64,000 nucleotides of DNA from Sciurus carolinensis. Lineage: Eukaryota; Chordata; Mammalia; Rodentia; Sciuridae. The stretch's first letter is position 1; the number at the start of each line of letters is the position of its first letter. This document shows positions 31,555-41,430 of this stretch, one piece after another. A model generated the notes under the pieces. The model searched no databases, was not told the DNA's origin, and worked only from the letters and a program-made list of their open reading frames with translations. The translations under genes and the position numbers were made by a program. The DNA lies in NCBI RefSeq assembly GCF_902686445.1, contig NC_062218.1, positions 136,571,241-136,635,240 of the forward strand, read 5' to 3'.

Positions 31555-32267
31555 TTCTAATTTCCTGGCCCAGAGCTCCAAAAACCCTTGCAATCTCCAG
31601 AGTGGATGAGAATGTATTCTATATGCTAACGTGATGACTGGTGCCTGGTGGTCCCTAGCTAGCCTCAGAATGGGGACTGCTGGCCAGAAAGACCGAGGCA
31701 TAATTAGAGGCTTGAGACTTTGTGCCCTACCTCTAGCAAGGGAGACCGGCGGAAGGTTGAACACTAGGGACAATGAGTTGCTTGGTCCTGCCTACATAAT
31801 GAAGCTTCCAAAACACACACACACACACAAAAAACAACTGGGTTTCTTCTGGATAGCTGAACCCTGGGAGTCCTAGGGTGGCACCCCCAGAGAGCGCAGG
31901 GAATCTCCATGCTCCTTCCCTCATGCCTATCCTGTGCATCTTTTCTACCTGGGTTAAACTGGTAAAGTAAATATTTCCCTGAGTTCTGTGGACCATTTTA
32001 GTACAATCATTGAGCCCGAGGTGGGATTTGTGGGAGCCCCAATGTATTGGTAGGTGATCAGAAGTATCGTTGACAACCTGTGACTAGCTTGCCACTAGTG
32101 ACCGTCTTGTGGAACTGAGCCCTTAGCCTTGGGATCTGATCCTATCTCCAGGCAACAGTGTCAGAAGCACATTGAATTGGAGGACACTCAGCTAGTGTCC
32201 CTGGAGAATTGCTTGGGGAGAGAGAGAGAGAGAGATAGAGTGTGTGTGTGTGTGTGAACCCCCCACA
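31555..32267 (+). mobile_element. ERVL-type LTR
   Basis: Landmarks in order: GGGACTGCTGGCCAGAAAGA, GAGGCATAATTAGAGGCTTG, CCTACATAATGAAGCTTCCA, TTTCCCTGAGTTCTGTGGAC, ATTGAGCCCGAGGTGGGATT, TGACAACCTGTGACTAGCTT, GAGCCCTTAGCCTTGGGATC. It ends CCCCACA at 32267. It holds an (AC)8 at 31813-31828 and GA and GT tracts at 32218-32256. A primer-binding site follows, so part of the internal region was once present. Confidence 0.75.
32218..32256 (+). repeat. (GA)n-(GT)n compound microsatellite
   Basis: About nine GA units, then ATAGAG, then about eight GT units, inside the 3' part of the ERVL-type LTR. Confidence 0.9.
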
Positions 32268-32269
32268 TC

Positions 32270-32286
32270 TGGTGTCAGATGGTGTG
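32270..32286 (+). other. Retroviral primer-binding site, leucine-tRNA type
   Basis: TGGTGTCAGATGGTGTG begins two bases after the CA end of the LTR, the standard LTR-PBS spacing. The TGGTGTCAG core is that of ERVL elements, which prime with leucine tRNA. A short non-coding stretch to about 32420 may be leader sequence. Confidence 0.6.
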
Positions 32287-32571
32287 GGAGGAGAAGGAAA
32301 GAACACTTTGGTTATTTTCCTATCTCTCTGGACGTATAACATCTATCTTACTGTAAAACTTAAAAAAAAATTAAATTTTATGAGAAGATTCAATATATAT
32401 GTAAGACAAATGAAAAGGGAGCTTCTCTCCAATGGGGGAGTTGTGGTCCTACCCATCTGGCCCTTTTTTGCTTGGGAGAGGATGACCTCTGATGGACCAT
32501 GAAGACTCTTCCTGCCTGGCTCCCAATTCTGGGGTGTGCTGACCTCCTCACTTTATAATAGAGGGACTGAG

Positions 32572-32669
32572 GGTTGGGGATATAGCTCAGTAGGTAGAGT
32601 GCCTTCCTCGAAAGCACAAGGCCCTGGGTTCAAATCCGCAGCACCGCAAAAAAAAAAAAAAAAAAAAAA
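32572..32669 (+). mobile_element. ID SINE, well preserved, with target-site duplication
   Basis: A box TAGCTCAGTAGGTAGAG, B box GGGTTCAAATCCGCAG and an A tail of about 23 at 32648-32670. AGAGGGACTGAG flanks it at 32560-32571 and 32670-32681 without mismatch, pointing to a young insertion. Confidence 0.95.
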
Positions 32670-32681
32670 AGAGGGACTGAG

Positions 32682-33299
32682 AGGGAACTAGTGAATTCAT
32701 CCATATGCCCCAGTGGGCTTCTGGCTAAGCAGGGCTCTCCAGGTTTCTAGCCTGGTGGAGGAGTGGGGAAGGAGTGAGGAGAGAGGTGGTTTGTCCATGA
32801 CACTCTACTGCCTCCCTCGGAGCTTTCCTCTGCAGGGCATTCGGGGTTTCTAGTTTCCTGAGAAAGTGGCTTCCAGGGAGATCTTACATTCTATCTCTTA
32901 ATTTTGGGCTAAGGCCTCCCTATGCCTTCCCTCTAAGGGAGCCTGAGCCAGCCTCTGTGGAGGAGAACAGAGGGGAGGGGAAGGGTGGCTCCTGGGGCAG
33001 GAGCGTTGTCTGGAAGAGCTCTGGGATCCTGGCCTGTGGAATGTGCTTGTAGCTCAGGGACCAACAGGCTGCCACAGGACAGGCTCTCCTGATGTCTTAC
33101 TTTCAACTTGTTTCCTGAGAGGATGAAGCTAATTTTGGAAGGAGCTGGTTGGGACCTAGGGGTGGCCCAGGAGTGCCTGGAGTGGACCGCTCCTGTCCTA
33201 CTTTCTAACTTTCTTCTTTGTTGTTCCCGATCCTGCAGGAACTCTTGCTTCGTGACTTGTAGAGTCAGCTCCCGTTTGTTTCCTGAATGCTATGGCACC
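32682..33299. other. Unique sequence, no gene seen
   Basis: G-rich; no exon or repeat recognised. Confidence 0.4.
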
Positions 33300-33512
33300 T
33301 AATCACCTTGCAATAGTTCAGATACTTTACCTGTTCATTAGGTCTCTTGCTTGTGGTCTGCTTCTCTGTCCATGCCCAACCCACTCACATACCCCCAAAT
33401 GCAGGCCTGTCCAGGGCATGGATATTGTCCATTTTTGTTCTATTTTTCCTCACCTGAGGTCCAGGTGAGATCTCAATAGCTTTTGTTAAAAAGGGGATTA
33501 ATGAATGAATAA
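33300..33512 (+). mobile_element. Probable L2 LINE 3' end
   Basis: Resembles the L2 terminus: CCAGGGCATGGATATTGTCC ('gggcagggacttttgtc' region), then GATCTCAATAGCTTTTGTTA and ATTAATGAATGAATAAC. Diverged. Confidence 0.5.
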
Positions 33513-33959
33513 CTTGTCCTTTCCACATACCTGTGGGCCTTTGGCTTTTCTCTCTGCTCTATTTATTTATTTATTTTTTAATTTGGCCTTTTTTATTTTG
33601 GATGGATTTAGGTTCATGGGTTCCAGGAATGTCTGATGAAAAACTAAAAGCTATTTCTTAAAGATAGGATCCATATTCTTTTTGAAATAATGTTTTCCCA
33701 AGGTAGGCTGTCTATGTTCATTTCCATGACAGTCCCTAGAATATCAAGGTCCTCAGTTTCCCAGGCTCATGTGGGACCCTGTATTATTTTGTGTGTCTCC
33801 AATCTTAACCTTCTTAGATTTCTGTAGTTTCAAAGTCTATCTCCCCTTTCAGTAATGAAGAAATATGTAATTCTGCAGTGTGTGACCCCTGATTTTAATT
33901 GGGTTTTAGAGTGGTTTTGAATAAACGAATGAACGAATGAGTGAATGGGGTTTCTTTGG
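33513..33959. other. Unassigned sequence with a GAAT/GAAC repeat
   Basis: A short imperfect repeat of AACGAATGAACGAATGAGTG lies at 33925-33944. The rest is not recognised. Confidence 0.4.
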
Positions 33960-34260
33960 CTCTAAGAGCATGTTCTCATATAATGAGCTGAAACTATTAC
34001 ATTAATTTCCTAAAGACCTTTGTTCAGATTATTTGCAGACACCGGTCAATGCCGTATATAAATTGAGGTCTTGAAAGGCTAACTTAACAATTAATCAGAA
34101 GCATCTCTAAGCCCCTCAAAATGGAAATAGCCCCAAGATTGTAAGAGGAAATCTACCTTCCGAGACCTCTTGTTATTAAAGATGTGCACTTTGGACACAT
34201 CCAGGGAATCTGGAGTGAACTCTGTTTATAAGGGTCCAAAGGGGTGAGGAGTGTTCATAC
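33960..34260. promoter_or_regulatory. Candidate conserved noncoding element
   Basis: Repeat-free with ATTACATTAATTTCCTAAAG, TTAACAATTAATCAGAAGC and CTCTTGTTATTAAAGATGTG. No coding frame. Composition only. Confidence 0.35.
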
Positions 34261-34790
34261 ATCAAAGGCATAATTCTTAGCATTTTGTCATATCAGCTTT
34301 TCTCTTTCTTCTTCAATGAGAAGTCATGGAGGAAAAGTCCTCTCTGTCACTCAAGGAGTGCAGCAGATTTGATTTAGAAACGTGCATGAGTGTGACCCCC
34401 ACAGTTGCTTTCCCTTTCTCTGGTAGCCACACACCTGGTCTCTGCTACCCCTGCCTTTCATGGACCTTCTTCCTGTATCATACTCCTGGAATCTACATTT
34501 CAGAATGGCTTCTTACTTTTAGTATCTCACTCCTCATCCTCCTTTCTGTGCGTGCTGCCTGATTATCCTGCTCATGAGTCCTCAGTTGACTCCCTCTGGC
34601 TTCTCCACTCCTCCTCAGCTCCTCCACTCTGGCTTCCGGTTCCTGTTTGATCCAGCCTGGTGCTTCTACATGGCACCCTCTCCCCTTTCTCCAGTTGTGC
34701 TCAACTCTTTACTTGGGCTGGGCTCTTCACAGCACCCTCATCCCTCCCTCCACATACTTTATCCTCTCTTTCAATTTCTGTTTCCAAATT
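34261..34790. other. Unique C/T-rich sequence, no gene seen
   Basis: Three overlapping + frames (34326-34562, 34405-34650, 34574-34960) arise because stop codons are scarce in C/T-rich sequence. Products are serine, leucine and proline rich and not recognised. Confidence 0.4.
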
Positions 34791-34960
34791 CTCACTGCCA
34801 CTGTTATTATTGCAGCCACCCTAGTAACAATAATTGGGACAACATTATTGTCCCAGGCAGGATTGTTTTGATAACAAGAGGAGATACTATTAATAATTAT
34901 TTTGGGGCTATGGGCAAGAATCAGATGGCCCCAGGAAACTCTATCATGCGGTCACCTTAG
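34791..34960. promoter_or_regulatory. Candidate enhancer with paired SOX-type sites
   Basis: An A/T-rich unique block. A perfect 8-bp inverted repeat (TGGGACAA at 34835-34842, TTGTCCCA at 34848-34855) lies between SOX-like half sites: AACAAT at 34826-34831, ATTGT at 34847-34851, ATTGTT at 34862-34867 and AACAA at 34873-34877. Homeodomain-like TATTAATAATTATTTTG follows at about 34887. SOXE proteins bind such paired inverted half sites as dimers; occupancy here is inference. Confidence 0.45.
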
Positions 34961-35069
34961 CTGTATTAACTACATCCTACCCTTGTTCTCATTCACTTTC
35001 CATCTCCATTTTCTCTCCATTACTAAGTTCAACTCAAGTCTCTCTTGTCCTTGACAGCTTGTTTCCAGG

Positions 35070-35096
35070 AAGCTGGAAATAAGTTGTTTCCAGCTT
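35070..35096. repeat. Perfect 10-bp inverted repeat
   Basis: AAGCTGGAAA and TTTCCAGCTT are separated by seven bases. A direct copy of TTGTTTCCAG also lies just to the left. Confidence 0.85.
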
Positions 35097-35384
35097 GTTC
35101 TTTTGGTTAAGTCTGAGTTTCTAAGTGGAGGTTATAAGGCTGCATGCCAGAGGCATGTCTTCCCTGGCTCTATGTTTATTTTCTGGTAACTTCCTGCAGG
35201 TGGGTGGTGGTGTCCAGATTCAGAGCACAGTTTCAGTAGTAAGATGGGTCCTCACTGTTAGGGCCAACACAAGGGCCACAGGCAAGGGCACAGTGTCACT
35301 CAGTTATGTATATTTGTGTACATACATGTTTTATTTGTCATCTTATTTGCTTTCTGGATAGCCTCAGGGAATTTCCACTTTTTT

Positions 35385-35714
35385 AAGCAGAGATTTTTTT
35401 TCTTACTATATGCAATTGAAAATACCATGTAAGTATTTTCTAGCTTCCCTTGCAACCTGGGTGCAGGAAAGGGCATCTGGACACCAGTCTGGAGAAGATG
35501 GCAGCTGTGACAGTGGGCAGTGGTCCTAATGGCAGCGTCCCACAGCGGGTGTTAGTGGCAGCTCCAGCTGAAGTGTCTGCACCTGGCTCTGTGGCCTCTG
35601 TGGTGGCTCCTTGGGACCAGTTCTGGAGCAGACGTGAAGGTCTGTTCATGTTGCTATGCCTCTTGGGCTCTTCTCTGGGCCTCCTGGTGGCACTTGGAAT
35701 TGTTTAGCATCCTT
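35385..35714 (+). other. LTR-like remnant overlapping an 85-codon frame
   Basis: TTCTAGCTTCCCTTGCAACC at 35436 resembles the opening of an old LTR. A + frame at 35450-35707 (85 codons) ends with a hydrophobic stretch, LFMLLCLLGSSLGLLVALGI, that would be a membrane segment. It has no recognised homologue and no promoter or splice support. I do not call a gene. Confidence 0.3.
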
Positions 35715-36420
35715 CATTACAAAAAATGTTGATCATAGCAAAAGTACAGAGAGAAAAACCACATAAGGAACCCTAACCCGTGCATAACCACCAGGCGGAT
35801 TCAACAGTTATGAAACATTTGATCCACATTCTTCTTCCTTCCCCCATCACTTCACTTTTTCTATCTAAGGAATTTAGATATAAGAATACTTTATTCATAA
35901 TAAATATTTCTGTATGAATCTCTAAAAATAAAGACATTTTTACATGACTTTATTGTTTTTCATCTTCTCTAGTAAAATTAACATCAATCCCTTGATTTTG
36001 TCTCATATTCAGTCTATAGCCCCTGATGGCCTCAATAGTGCTTTTTAATAGTTGCATATAAATTGGGATTCACACAGGTCTACACTTTATGTTTAGTTTT
36101 TGTATCTCTGAAGTCTTTTATTTTCTGATATCTGTGACTTGCTTTGCAGAGGAAACCAGCTTTGTTTTCCTGCGAGATCCCTCACATTTTGGATTCATCT
36201 ATTTGCTTCCTCATGGTGGCATTCCAATTTGTCCCTCTATCCCTGGCATATCTTAGAAACAGGAAATTGACCTGAAGACTTTATTAGATGAACTGGGCAA
36301 GAATAGCTCACAGTGCTGTTGTATACTTTCGCTCTGCATTGTATCTAGGAACTCATAATGCCTGTGTCTCCGCCTTTATAGCTACTAAGTTGGATCAGTG
36401 GGTTCAATTGGTGGCAGCCT
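35715..36420. mobile_element. Ancient LINE-like dispersed repeat
   Basis: The order GCATAACCACCAGGCGGATT, CAACAGTTATGAAACATTTG, CTGTATGAATCTCTAAAAAT, GGATTCACACAGGTCTACAC, TCCCTCACATTTTGGATTCA, GCAAGAATAGCTCACAGTGC matches a widely seen old mammalian repeat. I do not assign the family or its strand. Confidence 0.5.
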
Positions 36421-36429
36421 GAATCCTTC

Positions 36430-36985
36430 ATTGAAAAATTAGGTTGTTGTCAACTTGAGTGGATTTAGAGACACCTAGAAAATTAGTTAAATACACTTCT
36501 GGGTATGTCTATGAAGGTGTTTCCAGAGACAATTGGCATCTGGGTCAGCAGACTGAGAGGGGAAGACCCACCCTGACTGTGTGTAGCACCATTCAATAAG
36601 AGTCCTGGGGAACAAAGTGGAAAGAGGAAGTCTGCAGGGTGTGCGAGCTTGATTCTTCTTGAGTGGGTATGTTTTATGTTGCTGTTATCACCCAGGGACA
36701 GCAGACTCCAGCTTCTTCAATCTTTGATTGACTCACACCAGTGACTCTCCAGGGACCTTCTAGGCCTTCATCCTTGTATTGTGACTACATCATTGGTTGC
36801 TCTTGCTCTGAGGCTTCAGCTTCTTAGACTGAGTGGCTACTGGTTTTTCTGGCTCTCCAGCCTGCAGATGTACAATGTGGGCCCATCCAGCCTCTGGTGG
36901 TGTGAGCCAATCTAATAAATATCCTTTTATAATTATGTATGCAGTCAGTTGGTGCTGTTCCTCTGGACAACCTAACACACTGACT
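36430..36985 (+). mobile_element. Old LTR-type repeat
   Basis: Starts near TTAGGTTGTTGTCAACTTGA, with ACACTTCTGGGTATGTCTAT, AGGTGTTTCCAGAGACAATT, AGAGGGGAAGACCCACCCTG, GGTTTTTCTGGCTCTCCAGC, GTGAGCCAATCTAATAAATA, and an end CTGTTCCTCTGGACAACCTA. The family name is uncertain; the layout, with AATAAA near the 3' end, is that of an LTR. Confidence 0.6.
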
Positions 36986-38589
36986 GTAGCTGGCTAGAGG
37001 GAGAATGGGAGGATGGAGAAGGCACACCAGCTTCTCACCTGCCTTGGTCTAGAGGTCACAATCATTGCTTCCTTTCTTGTTCCTTTTTTAAGAATGAGTC
37101 GCATAGCCAGTCCAAGATACGAGAAGGACTGGGAAATGGAGTCTCTGGGTGGGTAGCTACTTTCCAGGGAAGCTACTATGGAGCCAGGAGCACCTTCTCA
37201 TGGACAATTCTGCTGTGACTCTTCCTTGGTTTGTCTGGGGACTGTCTTAGTGATGTAATCCACACATGGAAGCGCTGGCTGCAAAAGTCCTGTAGATGCT
37301 CCTTTTGTTACAACTTTGAGTGTAACTAGTTGCCAGTTGTAACTCTTCTTGCCCTCTGAGTATTCCCTTGATGTCCCAGTGTCCCAGAGAGGGTCTGCTT
37401 TTAGCTCAGGCTTGGTAAGAACTTGATGAGAAAAGGATTACCACCTTTTGTTGAAGGCATGATGTCATCGTGGATCCTCAAGAAGGTTTGTTATTAATCA
37501 GCAAAAAGTTCTTTTCTCTTAAGAGAGGACCTTCTTCTTTTAATCCATGTTTTAACAATTTAATAATTTCTTTCTTAACTTCCTTATGAATTTTCCAAAG
37601 TTTGATAGTGGCCTATAACATAATTTGTACTAAACTTTTAAAAGGATGCATTAAAACAAGTTTTCAGAAAACCTATAGTTTTTAAACAGAATCAGTGGTT
37701 TCTCTTGTAACTATCCTGAAAAATTTAAATGTTACAATTATTGCCCTTTTTTGAGAGTAGCACTCTATTTATTAGAACACACTATTTACTAATGTGGTAT
37801 ATTGCTTTACTCTCTAATAGTTTAATATGTCTTTTTTTTTTTTCCTCCAGCAAATTTAGAAGTCTCTGGGGAGAGGAGAGATTATGTATCGTGGAGGATG
37901 GTCCTTGGCTCAGGGCTGGCAACAAATCTTGCTTGGTGGATTGGTAGACAGTCTTTGGTTGCCTTGAAAGAATCCTGAAATATAATAGCTAGAACTTACA
38001 AAAGCTCAAGCTGTCCTTGGTTTTGGGTTTGGTGGTGTGTTGGAGATTTGGGGACCTCTGTTCTATTGTTCCCCTTGCGAAGTAACTTGGTTTCCTGTCA
38101 TGCAGAGGCTAATAGAATGTGTAACATAAATCATGGACCTGAAACAAAATATCATTTATATATTCATAGGAAAAATGTGCAAGCACATCTAGTGGCGTTG
38201 GGGACAAGTAGGTAATGTTGCTACCAGATGAGCCTCTGGTTTTGACTGTGCTTCCTGCCCGCAGGGAAGAAAACCAATGTTGTAACCAGGAAGAATGCGT
38301 CCTGCATCTGATGGCCCTGTAATAGCATAAACAATGACAAGTTCCATAAACATCACGGATGGGGGAATTTGCCTTGAAGTTCCTTCTGGGATCTAATTTG
38401 AAGGCACATCGTGGTGAAACTGAGGTCACGAGGGAAGCAGAAATGAGTGGAGAGAAATGTGGTGTGACAGCAAGCTGCGTTGCTCCTTTCTTGGGAAGGG
38501 CTTCTGGGGAAGAGGCATTAGGGGGATGTGACCCTGGAAGATGTGGGTCAGGCTTGCTGACACCAGGTACCACAGGACAGGAGCTATGC
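36986..38589. other. Unique sequence, no gene seen
   Basis: T run at 37830-37842. The 154-codon minus frame at 38109-38573 has no recognised product or splice context. Confidence 0.4.
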
Positions 38590-38790
38590 TGTGCTGGGTA
38601 GAGAATGTAAAGCGAGAAGACCTGAGTTTGAGTCTTATCTGAATCATTTACTGTAATTGAGTGACCTTGAGCAAGTCACTGTGCCTGTGAGTCACCATGT
38701 GAAAAATGGAGCTGCAGGGATTAAAGGCAATCACATCTGCAAGGGTAGAGAGGGGGCTGTCACATTGTCATTTGATCAACAAGGAGGCGC
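38590..38790 (+). mobile_element. MIR SINE
   Basis: CTGGGTAGAGAATGTAAAGC, AGACCTGAGTTTGAGTCTTA, GAGTGACCTTGAGCAAGTCA, GTGAAAAATGGAGCTG in MIR order. Confidence 0.75.
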
Positions 38791-39744
38791 TGACCAGGGA
38801 CAATTAATCTTGGGTCATCCAGCCTGAAAATTCCTCATGTGCAAGTCCTTATGTTACAGTTTCTGAGAAAAAAAAAAAAAAGAATTTTCATTTTTAAAAC
38901 AAGAGTTGGAAATCTGAAGTTGGAAATAACTCCAGGGCTTATCTAGAGCAACGCACGTGGGCAGTCTGTTTCCTCTTGATCTGCGAATGTATTGTGAATT
39001 TCTTAGGTCACCTAAACCTGTCTGTGACTCGTTGCTGCCTGAGTTTAGCAAGTAAAGTGCACACAGAGAGTCACTTGAATTAGAGCCTGCAGCTTGAGGA
39101 GGCCCTCAGGCTGTGTCAACCTGCAGATCCGGTAAGGTGCCTTGTGTAGATTGCAGGAGGTCAACTTAGAGGTTCCCACCAGCTCTGTGATGGTGACACC
39201 TCTGTTCTTTCCAGCCACTGAGCAGAGCACGGAGGCCTAGAGCTCCAGGTGTCACTGGAACTGGTTATCTAAAAATTGTCACCAGGGAAGTTTTCCTCCT
39301 AAGGGCCCTACGCCTCATGCTATTCCTGTCCCCACCCAGCTGGGGACAGACAGAGCATCTGTTTACTTGCAAAGTAAGGTTGACTTCTTGCTCCTGTTCC
39401 AGGTGGTTCTTATTTAGTCAAACTGTGTGGTGTCTCTTCTTGGGGCTGGAGGGAGGTGTACCCTGCATAGGTGAGACAGGGACACAGCATGAGAGAGGAC
39501 TGGGGACACTGTGTGTTTGGGATGGGCAAGCTGGTGGCAGGCAGGTATGGTCTTTTGGTTCTTAAAATCCTGTTGATCCCATCTTTTCTTGCAATTTGTT
39601 GGAGGGAAGAATTGGGTGGGAGCTTGAAGCTAGTGCCTTCCTGAGATGGGCAGAGTTCTCTTTGGGCTCACAATGGTGGTACAATTCCTCCTCCTAGAAA
39701 GGAGTCTGGGAAGAGGGAGGATCTGGTGTGTGATGGGAGGCATA
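38791..39744. other. Unique sequence, no gene seen
   Basis: An A run lies at 38868-38881. No exon or repeat recognised. Confidence 0.4.
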
Positions 39745-40030
39745 GCGCTGCCCAGATCTGCTCTTTAAGGCAGATTGAACCGGAGCCTCCCTTGGAATCT
39801 GTGGGAAATGTGCGCATCCCTCTGTGGTTTGGAAGATTATGCAGCTCACACAATGCGCTCTGTGAGAAGGCTGTGGGAGCTGGATTTAATTTGATGTCTG
39901 TCGGGAGACTCCGGCAGTGTGTTTCCGTGGTGCGGAATCATTATTTACAATGAAGCACTTACAGAGGAGTAGTAAAGTTAATGGGGGTTTCAGTGGAATT
40001 AGCCTTGTTAAGATCCCTAGCGACACAGTT
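39745..40030. promoter_or_regulatory. Candidate conserved noncoding element
   Basis: Repeat-free, with more CpG than its surroundings and mixed A/T-rich segments: GGATTTAATTTGATGTCTGT, CATTATTTACAATGAAGCAC, GTAAAGTTAATGGGGGTTTC, GCCTTGTTAAGATCCCTAGC. No stable frame. Confidence 0.35.
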
Positions 40031-40454
40031 GGCTCCCCTCTGCAGTAGCCGCATCCAGGGAGGAGGTGGTGTGCAGAGAGAGCGTGGTTTGGAAGGTGGA
40101 AGAAATCCAGAGGGACTGGAAGTGGTGAATTCCAGGCCTTCAGATACTGGCCCGTGGCTAGACTCCATGATGAGGCTGCCTCTCTGGTCGACAGCTCTGC
40201 AGAGCCTCGCTGTGGGCTCCTGGCCCTGCAGAGGAAATGCTATGAATTCCACTGCCCAGCATTGGCTCTTTTGGGTGCATGAGGAAGGTTGGGAGCTGCA
40301 GCATGTGGGTGGTGAGATGCCAGTCACCCCTGAAGGGGCAACCAGGCTGCACCACATGGAAGGTGACTTTCTTAGGTGGGTCACGTGCCATGAGAGTCTT
40401 GGGTGGAAGTTCCCCCAACACACCCACAGGTGTGGTTGCCATGTCTGCCCCCAA
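40031..40454. other. Unique sequence, no gene seen
   Basis: A 176-codon + frame (39981-40511) and a 154-codon minus frame (39959-40423) overlap; the + frame runs into a MIR. Neither is believable as a gene. Confidence 0.4.
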
Positions 40455-40660
40455 TTCCCTGGACTTAGGAGCCAGGCAGACAGGGGTTCGAATCCAGATT
40501 CTACTGGATGACCTTGAACTTGTTATGTAGCCTCTGGAGCTTAATTTCCCCTATCTCTAAAACTGGAATGGTCATCATACCAGTGATGACATAAATGGTT
40601 AGGAGGACCCAGTCACTTATGGGATGAGAAGCCATAAGTGCTGTGCCTGAGCATGGTCCT
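40455..40660 (+). mobile_element. MIR SINE
   Basis: GGAGCCAGGCAGACAGGGGT, TCGAATCCAGATTCTACTGG, ATGACCTTGAACTTGTTATG, CCCCTATCTCTAAAACTGGA in MIR order. Confidence 0.85.
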
Positions 40661-40783
40661 TCACTTGCTGTCTCTGCTTCTGCTACTCCCCAGTCCTCCA
40701 CTTTTCTGGGCCAGAAATTGTCCAGATGACATTTCCCACACTTTCTTTCCAGAACAGAGGGTGGCCTTGGTTCTTCTTCTTTG

Positions 40784-40918
40784 TCTTTTTTTTTTTTTTA
40801 ATATTTTTTTAGTTGTTGATGGACTTATATTATATTATTTATATGTGGTGCTGAGAACCGAACCTAGTGCCTCACCCGTGCTATGCAAGCCCTCTACCAC
40901 TGAGCCACAACCCAGCTC
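40784..40918 (-). mobile_element. Squirrel ID-type SINE with long A/T tail, antisense
   Basis: The + strand shows the T/A-rich tail (TTTTTTTAGTTGTTGATGGA, ATATTATTTATATGTGGTGC), then the B box region GAGAACCGAACCTAGTGCC and the A box complement CTCTACCACTGAGCCACAA. A weak duplication CTTCTTCWTTG flanks it (40773-40783 and 40919-40929). This tailed ID type is sciurid-specific to my knowledge. Confidence 0.9.
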
Positions 40919-40929
40919 CTTCTTCATTG

Positions 40930-41239
40930 CTTGCTCTCTTCCTTCTCTTTCATTGGTGCCTCTAGGGCAGGGGCTGCTAGGGAGGTGGGTCCCTTCCTCA
41001 TGCTCCCACTCCTCCCTCCTCTCCAGGTCTAGGAAACACCATCTCTTCTCTCTGACTCCCCAGTCCTGGGGGACATGCTTGCTTCTCGTATTTCCTATTC
41101 TCCTGGTCACCTCATTTTCATCTTCCTGTCCTGGCACCTCTGTAAGTAGTTTGCAGTGCTGAATCTCCTTTGTTCAAGGGCTTAGCATGGTTTCTGTCTC
41201 CTTGATTGGACTCCGATTGATACTGTGGGACTCCATTAA
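40930..41239. other. Unique C/T-rich sequence, no gene seen
   Basis: The 174-codon + frame at 40638-41162 runs straight through the antisense SINE and is leucine/serine rich, so I treat it as spurious. Confidence 0.45.
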
Positions 41240-41430
41240 TCATAACAAGAGCTTGGCCTTGGGATCAGATCAGGCAAAGTTTGCACATCTGGATTCCAGT
41301 CCTTATTTCCTGTGACCTGCACCCTCATGTCTGCATCTGTAAAATGGGGTTGCTGATTGACTCAGCTTCAAAGGGTTGTTCCCAGGATGCAGTGAGGGAA
41401 GGGTGGAAGCAAAAACCTTAACACAAGTGC
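41240..41430 (+). mobile_element. MIR SINE
   Basis: AAGAGCTTGGCCTTGGGATC, CATCTGGATTCCAGTCCTTA, CATCTGTAAAATGGGGTTGC, GGATGCAGTGAGGGAAG, then AACACAAGTGCTC in MIR order. Confidence 0.8.

Noticed and set aside
32572..32648. Possible tRNA gene
   Set aside because: Same reasons: an ID SINE with tail and duplication.
38780..38795. Second CTCF-like string near AACAAGGAGGCGCTGA
   Set aside because: Three mismatches to the core consensus; too weak to list.
39959..40511. 176-codon + frame and 154-codon minus frame
   Set aside because: They lie on opposite strands over the same DNA, the + frame enters a MIR, and no domain or splice context is visible.
40638..41162. 174-codon leucine-rich + frame
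   Set aside because: It reads through an antisense SINE and C/T-rich sequence, which lacks stops by composition.
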